A DNA stretch of 64,000 nt from the NCBI GenBank assembly GCA_015143295.1, contig CM026568.1, positions 36,154,441 to 36,218,440 on the forward strand, in the 5' to 3' direction. The stretch comes from Tetracentron sinense. Its lineage: Eukaryota; Streptophyta; Magnoliopsida; Trochodendrales; Trochodendraceae. The translations under genes and the position numbers were made by a program. Shown in pieces: positions 23,845 to 35,575 of the stretch (the first letter of the stretch is position 1; each line of letters starts with the position of its first letter). The notes under the pieces are model-generated. The model was given only the letters and a program-made list of their open reading frames with translations, was not told where the DNA came from and searched no databases.

Positions 23845-24018
23845 CATATAGGAAGTACAAAAATTTTTTTTTTTTTTGGGGGGGGGGGGGGGACGACAAA
23901 CCAGTGACAGAAGGGTCAACCTGTAAACTTCAGTTCGTTAACCCTTATGTTGTTTACTCTTGCGGGTTCCACTAAGAACAAAATATGCAACAACCACTCC
24001 AGCTGTTATATTTTAGGA

Positions 24019-24161
24019 CTTTGCTACTGAGACCCTCTTAGGGCCGAGACCACCAAGGCCATGCTCTAAGAGAGCAGGATTTCAGGTGGTGCCCATTTCA
24101 CATAGTGGGCTCCACCTGAAATCCTGCTCTCATGGTCTCGGCCCTAAGAGGGTCTCCGAAG
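24019..24161. mobile_element. MITE, 'gagacc' family copy 3
   Basis: Inverted arms 'gagaccctcttagggccgag' and 'ctcggccctaagagggtctc' are nearly perfect, with the inner palindrome 'gatttcaggtgg'...'ccacctgaaatc'. It is the best preserved of the three copies in the window. Confidence 0.8.
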
Positions 24162-24169
24162 CTTTACCC

Positions 24170-26545
24170 TATATTTTATATCTTCAACTGCCCCAGAATC
24201 CGAATATTTCACCCCATGTATAAAGTGTTTTGTTGGTTCCGGGTTCTTTTAATAACCCTCCTCTCTAGTTCTAACATTTTCCTTTCAAGAAAAGTAGTGT
24301 TGGAATAGGCTAGCACTAGCCTAGACCAGGCATTGGGGGTCTCAGTTGCTTCGCCCAGGGCCTAGGCATCGGTTAGACAGTTTTCACTGCATTGATTCTT
24401 TCCTTCTTCAACCAAGCCACTGCATAAGCACGAGCTCACCTCTACCACTAGTGCAATAAGGATTTCTACAATCAGTGTAAGGGATTATATGCTCCATACC
24501 CCTATCAATAACCATGATTAATGTTTCTAAGCTTCCATGACCTTAATCCATCCATCCCCACATCATATTTATCACGTGAATTACTAGCATATGGATGGCA
24601 ATCAGCAGATGCTGGAGAGTTTCCGAATCATCAAATTAAGCATTAAAAAAAACCTATAATCAACTAACAATAGCAAATATAGAGAGCACGATAGGAAATT
24701 AGGCCTAAAAACTCAGCAAACTCAAAATTCTAGTTAGAAAAGGAAATCTCTTCATTCTTCCTGATTTTTTTTTACCGATCAAAAAATAATTCTTCCTGAA
24801 TATTTTTTGGGAAAAAAGAAAAGAAACTTTAATGATTGGGCTAATCTCATCCATTCAAACAAATTTAAGAAAAAAAAACATTTAAACAGGTTTCAACAAT
24901 CTAAATATAAAAATACAAAGAAAACAACCTTAAATATGATTATGCAAGGTTTCTAAAACCCACTCAAAATCCGTCAGTAAATCTAAAGAAAGTTCACCAA
25001 TAGATTTTAACAACAAATTAAGAACTCCTTTATATGCCTAGGTCTTTCAAGGTTTCAACTCCAATTGGGCTCTCTCAATCCTTCAAAGTTACCTTAAGAA
25101 TCAATCCCAGACATGCTTAATATTTCTAATATGCAGAATGAAAACAGCCTTAATATGACCAGACACCCTAATATATGGGATTACAAAACCTACTAAAATC
25201 AGTCCAAAATTCAAAGATTCCTCAAATATACTAAAATAAAAATAATAATAAGTCTTTTTCAGGTATGTCTTTGAAGATCTATTTCGACCCTTCTCACCTT
25301 GAAGAGCACTGATCCCTGATCTGTTGCACATGTCAAATTGTTTATTAGTTTTACAATCCCTGGTGCCTCAAGTTTGAGAAAAATACAGTGTTGATAACAC
25401 TAATAAATCACACGCCTTTCTATTTTAAATAACTCCCTTCAATTGATATATTGAAGCATAAAAGACGAAGATTTAAAAAATGGTTCATTCAAATCTATTT
25501 CCAATTGTTAAGAAGTATCCTAACTGCATCCTTACCTCTATTTATAGATAGACAATGGACTTACATATCACATGCACTAACACTTGCATATCTCCAACAC
25601 ATCATCTACAAATTACCAACACATCTGCACATCATCCACTCATTGCCTATATATGCTTACACACTGTCCACACCACATTTACATAACCTACTCATCACCT
25701 ATAGATCACTTATACGAACTTCCACACAATGATAACTTCAACTTGCAACTATTACAACTTTATCCTTACAGATTATGACATTGTGAGATCCAATAAGAGG
25801 TCCCGTTTGTTCACCGTTCTTACTATACACATGTAAGGTTTTGTTGTCAATGATTCGTAATACGTCCACACTAATGGGTTGTAATGCAAGTCCAGTTGCT
25901 CATAGTGTTAAAGGGGCAACTGTTTTATATCCCTCAACTAAGAAAAAGTTGGAAAAACCTTAAAAATATTGATCCATTGGCTACTAGATATGTTCTTGAG
26001 GAAAGCACTTGCTGAGACAGGACCTTCCCAGAAAATACTCTAATTTCCTACTTATTACTTCACTCGGAAAAATAAATATCAGAAAGCCAATATTACACTC
26101 AGAAGAAAGTCCACCTCAAATAATGAGAATCCTCATAACATCCACATGCCCTTAATCTAGAGCCTCATTCACAGCTCTTAAACTCACAATCAAGCACAAG
26201 GATACTCACTCTAATCAGAGATGCATGGTCTTCTTAGCTAAGGATAGTCCAACATTAGTGTGTCATGATTGCTCAAGTGCCATTTGAGCAACTTGTTACA
26301 GTTTACTGGAATAAATTTTCTTAAGGTTCAGAAGGACTTGATGTGATTACCACATAGTTGTCGCTTCAAGGAGTGTTAGACCTTCATTACCTCTCTTCGA
26401 ATATTTCTGACTACCAAAGCAGCTAAAAATCGGACATGGTGTTGTGAGCTGTGAGCCTGTGACAGTGGCCCAGTTAATAGCTTTCATCTAAATCCTCATG
26501 AGAAGGTGTCAATACCAATAACTAGAACAATGCTACTACAAAAAA
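24170..26545. other. Gene-free stretch
   Basis: AT-rich DNA with CA/AT-rich low-complexity frames (for example 25451-25778). No domain, RNA gene or clear repeat is recognised. Confidence 0.45.
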
Positions 26546-28040
26546 ATAATCAACGAAGTCTGGCCACACACTTCTTTCTACTTGTTTTATAAGGTCTCAT
26601 TAGACAAAACCATACTACTCTGCAACAGCACTTAGCCCAAGGCACTACGTGATATTTCTTTTTCTCAACCTTCTCATTCCAAAGAAATTCCCTTTTAACT
26701 TTTCCAACTTCTTTGCTATAGAACCTGGAATGGAAAAAGTAGACATGTAATAAGTTGAGAGACTGTTTAGCATGCTTTTGAGGAGCGCCAATTTCCCCCC
26801 TTCGGATAAAAGAGATTTTTTCCAACCCGCCAGTCTTTTATGAAATCTCTCTAACACCGGGTTCTAGGTGGACATAGATTTAAAGTTCGCCCCAAGAGGG
26901 CGAAGGTAAAGACCCCACAGAATATAGCCAAGACAGTTAGCTAACATGTACATCTTAGGCACTTCCCCTACCCCTAAAATCTCACTCTTCCCTAAATTGA
27001 TTCTAAGCCCGAACACAGCCTCAAAGCACCTAAATAGACATCAACAATGAACCATCTGACTAACGAAGCACTACTTAGGATTAGCCTATCATCCACAAAT
27101 TGTAAGTGTGACTGTGAGAGAGTCAAGACCTCCGGCCTAATAATGAAATCGTCAAATAGTCCCCCCCCCCCCCTTTATGCATTTGAAAGCATTGTACTCA
27201 AATCCTCTAACACCAAAACGAACAGAAAAGGGAAGAGAGGACCCCATTGTGCCCCGAGAGTTGTTAAAATACCCATCCGGACTCCCATTTATCAAGATTG
27301 AATGCGAAATTAAGGAGTGGCACATTTGCATCCATCTCCATTTCACAACAAATTCCATTTTGCACATCAAATATTCTAAGTCCCAACTCATATGATCATA
27401 AGCCTTTTTCATGTCCACCTTACACAATCCTCAAGGAATATTGGACCTAATGCGCTCATCCAATCATTTCTTCGTGATTAGGATACTATCCACAATTTGT
27501 CTCTCACACATAAAAGCGCTCTAGAAAGGGGAAATAAGTGATGGCATTACCAATTGTAATCTAGCTGCCAGGATTTTGGACACTATTTTATATGCACTCC
27601 ACAATATCCCAACATGCCTTTTAGAACTCAATCGAGAACCCATCCAAACTACGAGCCTTATTAGCCTGCATTCCATTAATAGTGCTTAACAGTTCCACAG
27701 TTTCATTTCCCCAAAAGACATTTCCATACACACTCTCTAGTCTTCTGATAATCTGTTAAAATTCTACCCATCCAGTTTTTGTCTCCATACTTGACTCTCT
27801 CTATACAACTCCTTTAGGTGACTCAACACTCTCCTTGATATCCCCCTCGAAGTCCTTCCAATCACCATCCATTAATAATTTAGAAATGAATTTTTTCTCT
27901 TAAGACGAAAGTTCACCACTCTATGGAAGAAGCGGGTATTCCAGTCACCCTCTTATTCTAAACTTTTGTTTCTAGTCAATTTATTCCATCTTCAAGAGGC
28001 CCTTGAATTCCAACTTTTTCCCTTCCCTAAAAAAAAACTT
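26546..28040 (-). pseudogene. LINE (non-LTR retrotransposon) reverse transcriptase relic
   Basis: Reading the minus strand: GDWNTRFFHRVVNFR (about 27900-27950), the conserved block upstream of plant LINE reverse transcriptase; then RQIVDSILITKK (about 27470-27510); then VDMKKAYDHMSWD (about 27390-27425), the RT block with the first catalytic Asp; then FHKRLAGWKKSLLSEGGKLALLKSML (26760-26850), the region after RT, followed by a stretch equivalent to 'W..VC.PK..GGLG'. Frames shift repeatedly and the YADD region is not readable. The endonuclease half and the 3' end are not identifiable, so it is an old 5'-truncated and decayed copy. Confidence 0.78.
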
Positions 28041-29386
28041 CCTCCTCGATAATATTCCCTTCTCCTCCTTCAAATCTATCATCTCAATCTTCCAATATCC
28101 TCGACATTTGCACTTGCAAATTTCCAAAAACCTCCTACTTCACAAGGCCACAACTTTTTTTAATTATAGTTTACTAAGGACTTATAATCCTCTACTTACA
28201 ACCCACAGGTCAACACATGTCCTTTTTAATACCTCTTAACTATGATTAAGATTCACTAACCCTTTGGGTTTAACCACCTAACCTTGGTTTTTAGAAGAAA
28301 AAAAATTAACTCTAGAGGTTAAAGTTGTTAAGTGTTGTAATAGGACTCCAAGGAGTATGGTTAGAGGATTAGTCATGGGGCTGCTGTCCCATTTAATTTT
28401 CAAAAAAAAAAAATGTCTTTTAACTATTTTGTTTAATTATTTAATAGGGCATAGTCATTGTGCAAGGGGAGCAACTGCTCCTGAACTTTTGAAATATATA
28501 TATATATATAATAGGGCCATTGCGTAAGGAGACCTCTAACCTTTGGAAATCAAAAAATATATTTTTATACTATGCTATTTAATTATTTAATAGGACATAG
28601 CCATAAGGCCTACTCGACAGTTTCTCGTAAACAAGGAAAAACAATACCTGTAGGATATGTACAAAAAGTATGGATCAAAGGACCCACAAACTTAGTCACC
28701 CAAAAAAAATTTTGGGGGCTCCGCTCCCAAACCCCCATCCCCTAAACCAAAATATTTCATACCCGCCTAATCATTCTTCACAATTTCATCAATAAGTACC
28801 AATATTTTCAATCAACTCTAATGTGCCCCCCCTCCCCTACAATAAATTCCTGGCTCCACCCCTGCCCTAGATATAGTGCTCCCCCACAATTCCTTCACTA
28901 CTTCTTTCAATCCGCGATCTTTACGCCACATATTTTCAAATATAACGAGGGAAGGGCCACCCCTAGTACACTCAGGGGCCGACATGATTAAGATATGGTC
29001 TAATGTTTGTCTCGGTCCTCGGTAGAGAAGATTAGATCACTGCTGGGAAATGTATTTCCCAATCTGAGCTAACTATGAGTTTGTCAATCCTGCTTTCCAT
29101 ACATGAATAATGAGATTTTGACCATGTGACTTGTGCCCCTTTTAGTAATTGATAAGATCGTGGTTAAATATAAACTCACCAAACCTATGCATCTTTCTAG
29201 AGGGTGGACTACCTTGTCTTTTTGACACAATTTAAGTCACGCCCTAGATAACACGAGACCCTCATCTCACACTAATATCTTTGAGTTCCTGCTAAAACTC
29301 CTCGCTATCACCCCTCCTCCCCTCGGCCTCGGCGGGAAGGGTCATTAAACAGTAGTAAAGCACCATATGAACCCATCCCTATCTCA
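28041..29386. other. Gene-free stretch with a 140-bp-family fragment
   Basis: 28190-28330 is related to the 140-bp family ('cacatgtcctttttaatacc', 'aaccttggtttttag'). The rest is AT-rich with no recognised unit. Confidence 0.5.
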
Positions 29387-29394
29387 TAATAAAA

Positions 29395-30135
29395 TAGTGT
29401 TTTTAAAAGCGTGTGAGGCTTACGCCTCAAGGAACGCCTCGGGGCGAGGCTTAAGGAAAATGCCTTGAGGCTTAAACCCCATGAGGCACAAGCTTCATGC
29501 CTTGAAGCTCGTTTTATGTCTATGGTACGTCTCATACATTAATTAAAATTAGGTTTCTAGCCACAACTGAGACTTAAATGTTGTTTTTTGAATTTGTTAT
29601 TTGATTCAACCAACTTTATCTGTGTGTGTGTGTGTATATATATATAATCTTTCATTAAACTTTTAATTTTTTTTGCAATTTTTCTTTTCTTTTATTTATT
29701 TGTTAAAATGAGTGAGCATGACCAACGTCGCAGTTTAGGTATAGCTTGCCGAGTATAACTTTGTCCACACCGTTTCTGCAGTGGCTATCTTTACTCAGCT
29801 ATCATAGCAGTTTCGGAATCCACACCCCCGAAGGGTGCAGCACGCCATCCGACTTACCGCAACAGATGACAGCCTTCTTGTACCGATGGCATCGTCTCTC
29901 ACCTTATCTTAGTGCTTTCTCCCCTCAGAATGGATACTGTACAAGAGTTTTTTTTTTTTTTGGAAGTTAAGCTGGATACTGTACAAGAGTTGGCTGGCTT
30001 CCACAAAACATGACAGCAAAGCTCCAGAGGTTTTGAGCACTTAAGAAAGAATGAGGAACCACATCGGCTTTCTTACGCCTCACGCATCTTGAGGTCCTAA
30101 CGCCTCGCCTCACGCCTTCACGTTTGAAAACATTG
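29395..30135. mobile_element. hAT-like non-autonomous element, 8-bp target duplication
   Basis: Flanked by identical TAATAAAA (29387-29394 and 30136-30143). The ends TAGTGTTTTTAAAAGCGTG and, inverted, CAATGTTTTCAAACGTG are related, and both subterminal regions are rich in 'gaggc'/'gcctc' motifs. The 741 bp hold no transposase. Inside, 'ggatactgtacaagagtt' is directly repeated (29931-29948 and 29973-29990) around a T run. Related decayed sequence occurs at 47957-48040 and 50468-50632. Confidence 0.8.
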
Positions 30136-30143
30136 TAATAAAA

Positions 30144-31115
30144 GGACATCCCCAGATGTCCCTATTGACAACGCCTCTAACCAGTCAATACAAGGTTTTC
30201 CCCCACAAGTCCCTGATATGGAAATCCTCAATGTGCTCAAGTTTTGTTTCCTCTCACACAATATTGATGGCTTATTAGATAAAAACATTTACTTGACTGC
30301 CAATCTCTGGTCAAACAATCTTAATTCTCTAATGTTCCACAATATGAGCCAGGGATCCATTATTTTTTCATCCGACCACCCTTCTTCATTATAGATTCTA
30401 AGCTTGCAACTCGAGACCCTTGCCTATCGTAATTGATGCTATATTCCAGTATCCGGAGTTCCTTGTTGGATCTCCTTGACTCACCCAAAGTATTCCTATG
30501 AACACTAGAGACTCAGGACTCTCTAAATCACTTACTAATTTCTGAAAAAGAATCCTCACCCCCTCCTCATGCCCATCAAACGATAAGCCTATATATAGGA
30601 GTTGGGAGTTTACTTTCCTGATCCTATATTAACTCCAACTTAGGAACATATCCTAATTTGAGATTATTCTCTTAAACAACTTAGAGAATATCCAACTTCT
30701 AGAAACAACAAAAAATCTAATAAAAATAAAAGATTTCTAATTAAAATAAACATCTGATTTGAATAAAAGACTCTTCTAATGCACTTTGACTTTGAATTAA
30801 GCGCATATAACTAATGAAACCCCAAATTAAATCTTGGCCATTAAAAGATAAGCTCAAATTCCTTAAGCTGAATTAATGAGTAGGTCCAAGTGGGGCCCAG
30901 AAAAGAAATTTAAAAATTTCAAGCTTCTTAACAGTATTTAGCTCCTACATCACTATTACTGACCTGTAGATAATATTGATGAGTTAAACAAGAAACTGGG
31001 TGGACGTAATGCAAAACCAGTTTTCAAAATTTGGAGAATGGTTGGTGGTCTGGTCTCCAGTATCTCACTTTCACCAAACCTGATGATATGTTTGTAGTTT
31101 ACCAAGCATGTCAAT
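30144..31115. other. Gene-free stretch
   Basis: AT-rich DNA. It precedes a Copia RNase H relic and may contain older decayed parts of the same element, but I cannot read any domain. Confidence 0.4.
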
Positions 31116-31119
31116 ATAT

Positions 31120-31600
31120 TTGTGCCCCTCGCACTGCATTTATCTTTATCTGCATTTTGTGATGCTGATTGGGTCAGAGATTCCAATTCTCATACATCAA
31201 CTATGGAGTATTTATATATTTGGATGTCAATCCCATTTCATGGTGCAGTACGAAACATACACTATTACACGAAGTATTGTTCTATGTATGCCACTTTGGT
31301 GAAGCTCGTGCAGATAACATATCTTCTGCGTGAAATTGGTTTCCTTGTTGGCCAGTCTTCGATCTATTGTCATAATTAGAGTGCCATGAAGTTGTCGTTC
31401 AACCCAGTTTTTATGCCATGACAAAACACATTTAGTTGGGCATTTGGTGCTCAAAAAGTTCATCCGCAATATATGTCCTCACATGATCAGGAAGCCAGCA
31501 TGGGCACTCTCTTCACAGCATCTTTTTTTTTTCTTACACAGGAAGTTTTCACTCTTTCCTACAGTATTCAACTTAAGGGGCAAGTGTAGGGTTATTTCTA
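31120..31600 (+). pseudogene. Copia RNase H relic
   Basis: The plus frame reads LSLSAFCDADW, equivalent to the 'LxAYSDADW' start of Copia RNase H, then a region with STMEY, YLLREIGF and IYCHN, and then SAMKLSFNPVF, which match 'WLxxLLxELG', 'LYCDN' and 'SAIxLSxNPVFH'. Two stops and substituted catalytic positions show decay. No LTRs are visible beside it. Confidence 0.7.
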
Positions 31601-31639
31601 TCAACACACGTAAAACTGTCTTCTAGTGAAATATTTGCC

Positions 31640-33663
31640 GGAGAATAGGGTACGCCCCCTTCTCTCTCTCCTCTTCTATTAGTCCAAACTCATCCAGCAT
31701 TTTCTGGGCTCTTGGATATTCTTCACACCGTTTCTTAACCCTCTTGGCTCATCATTAACACCTCTTACAGCTTCATCATTCACGTAAATCCAAGTTGATT
31801 ACATAATAGGGATTGGAAAGTACTTCATATTCTCTCTCTCACATCATTGGAAAGTACTTCATATTCTCTCTCTGGCATCACTTGGGTTTTTCATGTGAAG
31901 TATAGTAGATGTGTTCTTCAGGTTGTTTCTGTTCTGTCACTTTGTCTAAGAGTATAGAGAAGATTTTTTGGAGGCTTTATTTTTTTTTTTTTAGAGCAGT
32001 TGAAAGAAAAGAAACAAGACGACTTATATTTCAAGACACAAGTTATTCACCAAATATGGTTCTTATATGCTTATAAATCTCACCTTAGTGGTAAAAAGAG
32101 GGTACCAATTGGAACAAGTTATACCTACACAGTAAGTTGATGGGGATTCCCGGCAGACCGGAGTAGGAGGGGCTAGAGATGTACAACGAGCAGCTTTGGA
32201 GGTATTTTTAACTGGGGGGAAAATCACGAAGAGACCTCAACTTCAGGTGTGAGAGTTCAAATCATTCAGCATGTGAGGGTGCTAAGAAAACTTCTATATG
32301 GTATAATACAGAGGTAGTTAAGTGTGCACTTTATTTAATGAAACATTCAAACTAATTTCTTTATTAATGCATTCATGAAACTTATGACCATAGATATGTA
32401 AGTATCAAAGAATAACAAATAATACAAAACTGATTGCAATAAAGTAATAACGTAGGACTTGTTAGCACTTAAAACCCGCTAAACCCAAATCGCACATTAT
32501 AATTTGGACTGACAACACATGGGCAGGCGTATTAAAACCTCCAATAAAAACAGTTAATAAAAATCTCGAATTTACAGAAGAAAGGATGAATAAGATGGAA
32601 AGTTAAAGCTAGGATTCAGGTATGAAGTGTTTTATGATCCATGCTTCCACCTAATGAACAGGCTGGAAGTCCGGTCAATTTAAAGTCAACCTAGAGACAT
32701 ATGTTTTCATGGGATGCAATATTGTGTCATGAAGTAATAAGAATAGGGTCATACAACTTCAACAACAAAAATAAGTTGCTTGAGAGTCTTGAGACATTCA
32801 ATGAGCCATACACCTTAAGAGAAATTAAGGTTTGCATTAGGCATACAAGTTACAACCAATACAAGAGAAGGAAACGTGCCTTACACGAAATAAAAATACA
32901 GTAAGCCACACTATATAAATTGATGTTACAAAAATAAATATCGATCTACCAAAACAAACTCTAGCTTCTGTCGATTTATCAGAACAAGACAACAAAAGAA
33001 GTTACAAGTAGAATTCAATCTGAGATAGTCATCAACTACGAGAAATCTCAAAACAACATACACTAACATGAATCCTTTTAAAGAGACAAATCTAACCCTT
33101 GTGAATCATGCTTCTAAAAGTTACTTGGAAAGTTCATAATAACTGGATAGCTGAGTAAAGTAGTAAACATTCCTAACAATGTCAGATTAAACTTGTAAAA
33201 CATAATACTAAGCAAAATAAAATGCATAAGTATAGTTCCATGTTCCAATAGTAGGAGCATGATATGGAAACATATTTTCATGGGTGAACATCTTCTCCAA
33301 TACAAATTACAAAGAAATGTTTTCATGACAGAAAATTATATGGGCCTATGCTATTCAATGATAGTTCAATAACAAACAATTCAAAAAGAAATCTTCAGGC
33401 GTGTGTTAAGAAATTTGTTTTCATCAAATCTACCATACAGTAATTGTTACCGATCAAACCAAAAATAAATAAAAAATTATCCACCAGACATCGTTTCATT
33501 CCACCAATTATCTAATCTATTCCTCATCTTAGCAGACATATGATGTCCATTAACTTCAGCAGGTAATCAGAGCATATTTTTACCAGCAATCACAAAATTT
33601 AAATACATAAAGGGAAATATCAAGATAAAGAAAGAACCATTTAATTGCAAAGGTAGCAACTAG
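31640..33663. other. Gene-free stretch
   Basis: AT-rich. A short direct repeat 'ttggaaagtacttcatattc' occurs at 31814 and 31847. No coding unit is recognised, although part of 33600-33769 is probably the 3' UTR of the SAM gene. Confidence 0.45.
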
Positions 33664-33769
33664 TAAGTTCCAAAATTAAAGCGCAAACCATCTCGGACAT
33701 GCATTTTTTCATTTCAGATATGGCCGAGGTTTTTTGGCAGGTTACATTCACCATAGTCCATATTGAAAC

Positions 33770-34786
33770 TCATGAAAAGCCATTCCCAAGCTTTTGGATT
33801 GCACAGTACATTTTCCGCCTGGAACCAACAGCGTTTATCCCCATGTCCTTCAGATCCTCCAACGTCAACAATGGCAAAATTTCCTCATCCACCTCATGTA
33901 TCTCAAAAACTGGCACATACCGACCTAGCCCTAATCCATTGAGCCATATCCGCACTCCATCTTTCAGAGACCAACACCTCCCCCTCTTGCTAACTCTGTT
34001 TATATCAGCACTTGTATCACATTTCCAATCCCCAGCATCAGTATCCGACGGCCCATCCAATTCAATTGCATTTGGATCTCTACTCGCCGAAACCCTAGCC
34101 CTAACCTGTCTCCTCTGCCCCGGAAAAATTCCTTCCTTTTCATTTCCATGTCCCCTACCAGATACCTGCCGCAAATCGAGAGTCCCATTTTCCATGGAGT
34201 GAGTCGGGCTCTGTTCCTTGAGAGGACTTTCAGAGCCCTCCGGATCAAAATCCCTGTACCCTTCTTCTCCGCTGCAAAACTTCTCATTGCCTTCCCCTCC
34301 TTCGTCCACCTTAGATACCCAATTCGATCTCACTCTCTTCGTCACTCCTCCTCCTCCTCCTCCTCCTCTCTTCGCCTTCAAATCTTTCCCCTTATGATTC
34401 CCGAACGCTATCGAATCCAAATTGCCATCACCGGAGAGGTTCATATCCTCAGTCTCAAGGGTTTCATGGCAATCGCCGCCATTGCCCAAATTCGTCAAAG
34501 GTCGAGTCTTGGAAGCTTTACCGGGAGGAGCAGGAGCACTGGTGTCCTTATGAGACGGGTGACGGAACTTGAAATCGTTATCGAGAGGCAGAGGGGGTTT
34601 CCAATGCTTACTTCGCCGGAGATACGAGTCGTAAGAGATAGTCGCCGGCTGATCGCCGATGTCGCCTAATCGGACGCTCGGCCGGCGTTGCCGCTTCGGA
34701 CCTAAACATTGGCCCAGATTCTCCGATGAAGATACGACGACTGCTGCACCGCTAATCGGACCTTCCGGTGGCTGTAACTCTGCCAT
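33770..34786 (-). CDS. SAM (sterile alpha motif) domain protein, plant-specific
   Basis: Single exon, 338 aa, ATG at 34786 and TGA at 33770. The N-terminal part holds the conserved-looking block RQRRPSVRLGDIGDQPA (about residues 32-48), followed by YDSYLRRSKHWKPP. The middle is basic and low-complexity, with a run of seven glycines. The C-terminal 67 residues form a SAM domain: WSLKDGVRIWLNGLGLGRY, then VPVFEIHEVD, LLTLEDLKDMGI and GSRRKMYCAIQKL. SAM domains mediate protein-protein or protein-RNA contacts; the exact function is unknown. I recall Arabidopsis At3g48800 and At5g23680 as similar intronless genes. It lies 2.2 kb from the 3' end of the sialyltransferase-like gene, on the same strand. 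Confidence 0.9.
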   Translation of the reverse strand: MAELQPPEGPISGAAVVVSSSENLGQCLGPKRQRRPSVRLGDIGDQPATISYDSYLRRSKHWKPPLPLDNDFKFRHPSHKDTSAPAPPGKASKTRPLTNLGNGGDCHETLETEDMNLSGDGNLDSIAFGNHKGKDLKAKRGGGGGGGVTKRVRSNWVSKVDEGGEGNEKFCSGEEGYRDFDPEGSESPLKEQSPTHSMENGTLDLRQVSGRGHGNEKEGIFPGQRRQVRARVSASRDPNAIELDGPSDTDAGDWKCDTSADINRVSKRGRCWSLKDGVRIWLNGLGLGRYVPVFEIHEVDEEILPLLTLEDLKDMGINAVGSRRKMYCAIQKLGNGFS

Positions 34787-34822
34787 TTCCGGTCTGAGAT
34801 AGTCTAGGATAATGAAGTGGCG

Positions 34823-34845
34823 GTGACGGTGACGGTGACGGTGAT
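34823..34845. repeat. (GGTGAC)n short tandem repeat in the 5' leader region
   Basis: Four hexamer units end in GGTGATG, 37-60 bp upstream of the SAM gene start, so it probably lies in the 5' UTR or core promoter. Confidence 0.7.
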
Positions 34846-34849
34846 GTGA

Positions 34850-35390
34850 ATATACATAATATGGATTGGATTTGGAACTGCTGGTCTCAGTGTCTGAGAA
34901 AGCAACAAGACAGTTTTGATTGTTGTTGTGAAAGCCTCTGATAAGTAAAGGTTTTTATCCTTAGTATTGTGTTAATAATGCCAATGCTTCCACTTCCTTC
35001 CTTCTATTCCCGTTCTCGCCGTTTATTAATGCAAGGAGAGAGTGCGTTTACACATATGCTGGTCATGTCATGTGGCGGAGTTATGACTTATGAGCAAACG
35101 TACTTGGTTTTGTTAGGTCACATTCATCATTTCAAAGTTTAAAGTTTCTTTTATATTGAGTAGTGATACGCGGACCCATGGGTCTGGTGAGCATTTAAGA
35201 GGGTTTGCAAATGGATCTACGGTCCTTTAACTATTTTCCTTTTTATAATTATACATTTGCCATTTTTTTGTGGTAAACTCAATCATACCACAAGGTAATG
35301 CCATTTGCCATTCGGCAGTGTAAAAAGGAAACTCCCCGTGATGATGCTGAGCTTCGGCTGAAAATTAATCTCTTTATTTTATTATTATTA
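34850..35390. other. Upstream region of the SAM gene
   Basis: Probably promoter DNA for the minus-strand gene starting at 34786. No certain TATA box. No other feature. Confidence 0.4.
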
Positions 35391-35575
35391 TTTTTTTTTT
35401 TTTATATAAACATGGATATCCTAATCCCAAACTCAAACTAGGTTTACGTCATATGTCACATGCATGCACAGGTAAACCCACAATCTAGACATCCGATATT
35501 GAGGGGAGCTCAAATTCGATCTTGAGACCTCTAAGTTATTGTTCGTCCTTCAACCACTAGTCCTTCCGTTACCAA
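35391..35575 (-). mobile_element. tRNA-derived SINE
   Basis: On the minus strand an A-box-like TGGTTGAAGGA (35546-35556) is followed 23 bp later by a B-box-like AGATCGAATTT (35512-35522), with 'gaggtctcaagatcgaa' typical of plant SINE heads. The element ends in a 13-base A tail (the T run 35391-35403 on the plus strand). No target duplication is clear. Confidence 0.55.

Noticed and set aside
25451..25778. Overlapping plus-strand frames rich in His, Thr and Tyr
   Set aside because: They come from CA/AT-rich low-complexity sequence with no conserved motif.
31108..31379. A host gene of 64-85 codons
   Set aside because: The frame matches Copia RNase H motifs and continues past stops, so it is a transposon relic.
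34148..34669. A 173-codon plus-strand open frame
   Set aside because: It lies entirely opposite the SAM-domain gene, which has clear domain conservation on the minus strand.
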